In this document: positions 61,095-64,000 of the stretch, in pieces
How the letters are laid out: each line of letters starts with the position of its first letter
Numbering within the stretch: the first letter of the stretch is position 1
Origin: Streptomyces sp. SA15
Lineage (GTDB): Bacteria > Actinomycetota > Actinomycetes > Streptomycetales > Streptomycetaceae
Reading direction: 5' to 3'
Length of the DNA: 64,000 nucleotides
NCBI RefSeq assembly: GCF_002291145.1
Contig: NZ_NTGE01000042.1
Location: 62,001 to 126,000, forward strand
Position numbers and translations under genes: made by a program
Notes under the pieces: model-generated
What the model saw: the letters and a program-made list of their open reading frames with translations, nothing else
Databases searched by the model: none
Told to the model about the DNA's origin: nothing

Positions 61095-62261
61095 TCAGCT
61101 GTGCAGGGCGCGCAGCACCTTGTAGAAGGCGGCCTTGCTCTCGAAGCCGATGCCGGGGGTGTCGGTCAGGCCGACGCGGCTCTTCTCGACCACGGCGTCG
61201 TCGGCGAAGCCGCCGGTGGGCTGGAACTCGCCCGGGTAGGACTCGTTGCCGCCGAGCTTGAGGGCGGCTGCGATGTGCAGGGAGAACTGGTGCCCGCCGT
61301 GCGGGATGCAGCGCCTCGATGACCAGCCGTGCTGACGGAGCATGTCCTGGATGCGCAGGTACTCCACCAGACCGTAGGAGAGCGCGGGGTCGACCTGGAT
61401 GGTGTCGCGGTCGGGGCGCAGGCCGCCGTAGCGGATCAGGTTGCGGGCGTCCTGGAGGGAGAAGAGGTTCTCGCCCGTGGCGATGGAGCCGGTGTAGTGC
61501 TCGGCGACGGTGGCGTTGAGGTGGTAGTCGAGCGGGTCGCCGATCTCCTCGTACCAGAACAGCCCGTAGGGCTCGATGGCACGCCCGTACTCCAGGGCCG
61601 TGTTCAGGTCGAAGCGGCCGTTGACGTCGACGGCCAGCCGGGAGCCGTCGCCGTCCAGGACGTCGATGACGGCCTCGATACGGCGCAGGTCCTCCGCCAA
61701 CTCGGCGCCGCCGATCTTCATCTTGACGACGTCGTAGCCCAGGTCGAGGAAGCCGCGCATCTCGTCCTGAAGGTCGGTGAGGGTCTTGCCCGGGGCGTAG
61801 TAGCCGCCGGCGGCGTAGACGAAGACGGAGTCGTCGGGCTGCCCGTCGCCGTAGCGCTCGGACAGATACCGGTACAGCGGCTTGCCCTCGATCTTGGAGG
61901 CCAGGTCGAACAGGGCCATGTCCACCACACCGACCGCGACCGAGCGCTCGCCGTGCCCGCCGGGCTTCTCGTTACGCATCATCACGTCCCACGCCTTGGC
62001 GTGGTCCAGGCCGCCCCGCTCGTCGAGCAGGCTGCCGGGCTCGGCATCGAGAAGGCGGGGCAGGACCCGGCGGCGCAGGATCTCTCCGGCGCTGTAGCGG
62101 CCGTTGGAGTTGAAGCCGTAGCCCACCACAGGCTTGCCGTCCCGCATGACGTCGCTCTCGATCGCCACGATCGAACAGTCCATGGAGCTGAAGTCGATCC
62201 AGGCGTTGCGGATCGAGGAACTGATCGGAACGACGCCCTCGTAGACGTTGGTGATCTTCAC
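61095..62261 (-). CDS. Enolase-superfamily D-tartrate dehydratase-like enzyme
   Basis: Cytoplasmic enzyme of 388 aa of the mandelate-racemase group, likely converting D-tartrate to oxaloacetate. It closely follows the Bradyrhizobium D-tartrate dehydratase as I remember it: VVGYGFNSNGRYSAGEILRR, NEKPGGHGERSVAVGVVDMA. The metal and acid-base residues are visible: KxK in VVKMKIGG, Asp in VDVNGRF, Glu in WYEEIGDPLDY, Glu in ATGENLFS, His in CIPHGGHQFSLHIA. GTG 62261 follows GAGGAAGG. It is divergent from the GntR regulator across the ATCTTATAAGAT palindrome and heads the leftward operon. Confidence 0.87.
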   Translation of the reverse strand: MKITNVYEGVVPISSSIRNAWIDFSSMDCSIVAIESDVMRDGKPVVGYGFNSNGRYSAGEILRRRVLPRLLDAEPGSLLDERGGLDHAKAWDVMMRNEKPGGHGERSVAVGVVDMALFDLASKIEGKPLYRYLSERYGDGQPDDSVFVYAAGGYYAPGKTLTDLQDEMRGFLDLGYDVVKMKIGGAELAEDLRRIEAVIDVLDGDGSRLAVDVNGRFDLNTALEYGRAIEPYGLFWYEEIGDPLDYHLNATVAEHYTGSIATGENLFSLQDARNLIRYGGLRPDRDTIQVDPALSYGLVEYLRIQDMLRQHGWSSRRCIPHGGHQFSLHIAAALKLGGNESYPGEFQPTGGFADDAVVEKSRVGLTDTPGIGFESKAAFYKVLRALHS

Positions 62262-62277
62262 TAAGTGCCTTCCTCAT

Positions 62278-62289
62278 ATCTTATAAGAT
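62278..62289. promoter_or_regulatory. GntR operator palindrome
   Basis: Perfect 12-bp palindrome ATCTTATAAGAT between the divergent dehydratase and GntR genes, 17 bp from the dehydratase start. FCD-type GntR proteins often bind such AT-rich dyads. Confidence 0.7.
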
Positions 62290-62369
62290 GCGACGCCTGT
62301 TAGACTGGGCTGGTCCGATGCGGGATGTCAAGGGGTGGGGAACCTCCGGAAAGGAATGGTCAGGGGGCT

Positions 62370-63053
62370 ATGGCAGGACAGAACCTGTTCTTCAGCAAGA
62401 GCGACCTCGCCTACGCAGAACTCCGCGATCGGATCCTCTTCGGCACTCTTCCTGCCGGGTCACGGCTCGCTCAGTACGACCTCGCCGAGTCCCTCAACAT
62501 GAGCATCACGCCCCTGCGCGAGGCCATCCGCCGCCTCAGCAGCGAGGGACTCGTCACCGTCGACACCCACCGTGACGTCCGGGTCTCCGTCATGAACTCG
62601 AACGAGGCCCGCCAGCTTTTCGAAGTCCGCCTGTCCCTGGACCCGACCGCCGCCGAACTCGCCGCCCAGCGACGGACCGACGACGACATCGCCACGATGC
62701 AGGACGCCGTCGACAAGCTCCTCCCCGTCACCCGCCAATGGGGCGAAGAGGCACTCACGGCCCACCGCGCCTTCCACCAGGCGCTGTACCGGGCCTCGCA
62801 CAACGACGTCCTCATCCGTCTCCTGGACGACCTGTGGGACAAGTCCGACCGCTACCGGCGCCTCGGCCTCGAACTCCCGCCCGGTGACGAACCCCGCACC
62901 CGCGACCTACAGGAACACCACCAACTTGTCTCCCTCATCGTGGACGGCCGCGCCGCCGAAGCCGCCCAGCTGATGCGAGGCCACATCACCCACAGCCTCA
63001 CCGCCACCGCCATCAGCGCCCTCGAAGACCGCGAGGGCATTCGCGTGAAATAA
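62370..63053 (+). CDS. GntR-family regulator (FadR/FCD subfamily)
   Basis: Regulator of 227 aa. The winged helix is AELRDRILFGTLPAGSRLAQ, YDLAESLNMSITPLREAIRR, LSSEGLVTV; the FCD effector domain (~85-215) has FEVRLSLDPTAAELAAQ and metal-ligand-like residues such as HRAFHQALYRASHND. ATG 62370 with a CAGGGGG site is chosen; the earlier frame start at 62325 lacks one. Such proteins sense organic acids, fitting control of the divergent tartrate/dicarboxylate operon. Confidence 0.92.
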   Translation: MAGQNLFFSKSDLAYAELRDRILFGTLPAGSRLAQYDLAESLNMSITPLREAIRRLSSEGLVTVDTHRDVRVSVMNSNEARQLFEVRLSLDPTAAELAAQRRTDDDIATMQDAVDKLLPVTRQWGEEALTAHRAFHQALYRASHNDVLIRLLDDLWDKSDRYRRLGLELPPGDEPRTRDLQEHHQLVSLIVDGRAAEAAQLMRGHITHSLTATAISALEDREGIRVK

Positions 63054-63096
63054 CGCGCGACGACCGGCGCCGTCGTGATGCATGGGGGGAGGACTG

Positions 63097-63190
63097 ATGG
63101 AAAGGCGTGAGCTGGAGTATTTCCTGGCAGTCGTCGACTCCGGCGGCTTCGACCGTGCCTTCGCCCTGCACGTCTCGCAGCCGCCCCTGG
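63097..63190 (+). pseudogene. LysR regulator, N-terminal fragment
   Basis: GGGGGAGGACTG and ATG 63097 start a LysR helix-turn-helix: MERRELEYFLAVVDSGGFDR, AFALHVSQPPL. Similarity stops at about residue 31, where a sequence encoded on the other strand takes over. Everything after the recognition helix is lost. Confidence 0.65.
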
Positions 63191-63199
63191 GTCCTGACT

Positions 63200-63454
63200 C
63201 CGCCTCGAGTTCTCCGGTGCGTTCGTCAAGTTCGTTTCCTGCTTATTCGATAACCGCTGTTCCAGCGTGGTGATCCGCCGCTGGAGGTGATCAACATTGG
63301 CCGACGCTCCGAGCCCGGAATCCGCCCAGACCTTCGCCCCGATCGACTGAGGCAGCCGTTTTTCCAGTTGCCGCACACGGGCGGCCAGGCGGTTGTTGCG
63401 TTCCAGGACGTTGGCCAGGTCGGTCGGCAGCGAGGCACGGCTGACTTCTGTCAT
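63200..63454 (-). pseudogene. DUF6262-like coiled-coil protein remnant
   Basis: Leftward frame from ATG 63454, SRASLPTDLANVLERNNRLA, RVRQLEKRLPQSIG, DHLQRRITTLEQRLSNKQET, is the coiled-coil part of small proteins that accompany tyrosine-recombinase transposons (DUF6262-like, from memory). The N-terminal helix-turn-helix and the true end are missing. It abuts the LysR fragment near 63190-63200, suggesting an old mobile-element junction. Confidence 0.5.
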
Positions 63455-63460
63455 CGCCCC

Positions 63461-63799
63461 GTCCCCCGCCGGGGCAGTAACAGCGGCGTGGACGCAGGTC
63501 ACGGTGGCGGTAGAGGAAGGTACGGTCAACCCGGGCGGCGCGAGCGAGGCCGGACGGCCTTCAGGCACATAAGGGACGGTCTGGGCCTAGCCGCGATGAC
63601 CCTCGGCCACACGAGAGGGTCTGCTGCAAGCTGACTAGCTAGGGTCCGTCATGCCGAATCCGTCCGCGCCCACGGAAACCACGGCGCGAACAGCTCTACC
63701 CCCAACCTGACCAGCACAATTCCGAACTTCAGACCTGACCAGCGATCTCACTCAGGAAGAGCTACACCCGATGGCATTTCCTCATGAGGCGGTCGTCAA
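63461..63799. other. Intergenic region, nothing recognised
   Basis: About 340 bp with no credible gene, RNA or repeat seen. Confidence 0.35.
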
Positions 63800-64000
63800 T
63801 CATGCCGGAGGCCACCACGCGAGCCACACGACGAGCACTGTCACCAGCACGGCGGCCGCCATGCCCGATATCAGACGCCAGGGCATAACGGGGCCGCCGC
63901 GCTCCACTGCTCTGATCAAATCCCACCGGCCGTAATAGCGAAACGGGTCCGACAGTTCCCCGCGTTCGCCGTCATACCACACCAGATAGGTAGAAGTAGG
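63800..64000 (-). CDS. Small membrane protein, hypothetical (5' end outside window)
   Basis: Leftward frame open to the window edge: VWYDGERGELSDPFRYYGRW, DLIRAVERGG, then one hydrophobic helix ISGMAAAVLVTVLVVWLAWW and stop at 63800. GTG 63982 could start a 60-aa protein, but the frame stays open upstream (STYL), so the gene may begin beyond 64000. No family recognised; a single-helix membrane protein with a cytoplasmic or surface head is all that can be said. Confidence 0.5.
   Translation of the reverse strand, partial: PTSTYLVWYDGERGELSDPFRYYGRWDLIRAVERGGPVMPWRLISGMAAAVLVTVLVVWLAWWPPA

Noticed and set aside
1-64000. Telomere palindromes expected near tap-tpg
   Set aside because: No cluster of terminal palindromes is visible at either edge; the window is internal.
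1-64000. CRISPR arrays, tRNA and rRNA genes
   Set aside because: No regularly spaced repeats and no tRNA or rRNA sequence was recognised by reading.

Overview
The window is high-GC actinobacterial DNA, almost certainly Streptomyces. The signs are GTG starts, chains of 4-bp start/stop overlaps, a TTA codon in a regulator, many LacI/TetR/GntR/SpoIIE-phosphatase genes, and above all a tap-tpg pair (32130-34964). Tap and Tpg maintain telomeres of linear Streptomyces replicons, so this is probably the arm of a linear chromosome or a linear plasmid. The telomere itself is not in the window. Gene fragments and rearrangement junctions become frequent right of about 43 kb, as is usual in chromosome arms.

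Layout. 1-3.2 kb: 5' part of an ECF42-type sigma factor gene, its DGPF/YCII partner, a FAD oxidoreductase and a rhomboid protease. 3.6-13.1 kb: two large multidomain SpoIIE-type phosphatases flanking a ribose-type sugar ABC operon. 13.2-19.4 kb: a LacI regulator with palindromic operators, a CUT1 sugar ABC transporter and a GH63-like glucosidase. 19.6-28.6 kb: a second LacI regulator (with a TTA codon), a second CUT1 transporter, a GH42 beta-galactosidase and a secreted GH93-like exo-arabinanase with a ricin/CBM13 domain, closed by a strong terminator. This could be an arabinogalactan-utilisation locus. 28.8-31.4 kb: a methyltransferase, a secreted peptidoglycan-binding protein, and a SnoaL-like gene divergent from a MarR regulator. 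32.1-35.0 kb: tap and tpg.

35000-43728 is a Tn7-like transposon whose ends can be read from the sequence. TnsA, TnsB, TnsC and TniQ/TnsD homologues overlap in one leftward operon. The cargo is a DUF4440 protein, an NAD(P)H-binding reductase and an HxlR regulator. Both ends start 5'-TGAGCCGAAGC, carry AGTTGTCAC at the same distance inside, and have further TTGTCAC/CTGTCAC motifs. TCCA flanks both sides. The left end lies 36 bp after the tpg stop codon, so tpg may be the attachment gene of a TniQ-directed element. A second, C-terminally truncated tnsA copy lies between the cargo and tniQ.

44-64 kb: an IS256-type remnant, a secreted tannase-like hydrolase, a two-component system, several gene fragments, a TetR/F420-type reductase/nitroreductase/flavin-monooxygenase group sharing CGGA-N7-TCCG operator-like sites, a LacI gene broken by inversion, a TetR regulator and quinone oxidoreductase. 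Then comes a leftward catabolic operon: D-tartrate-dehydratase-like enzyme, DctA-type carrier, truncated CocE hydrolase, frameshifted acyl-CoA synthetase, enoyl-CoA hydratase and SDR. It is divergent from a GntR regulator. The right edge holds LysR and DUF6262-like fragments and a partial small membrane protein gene.
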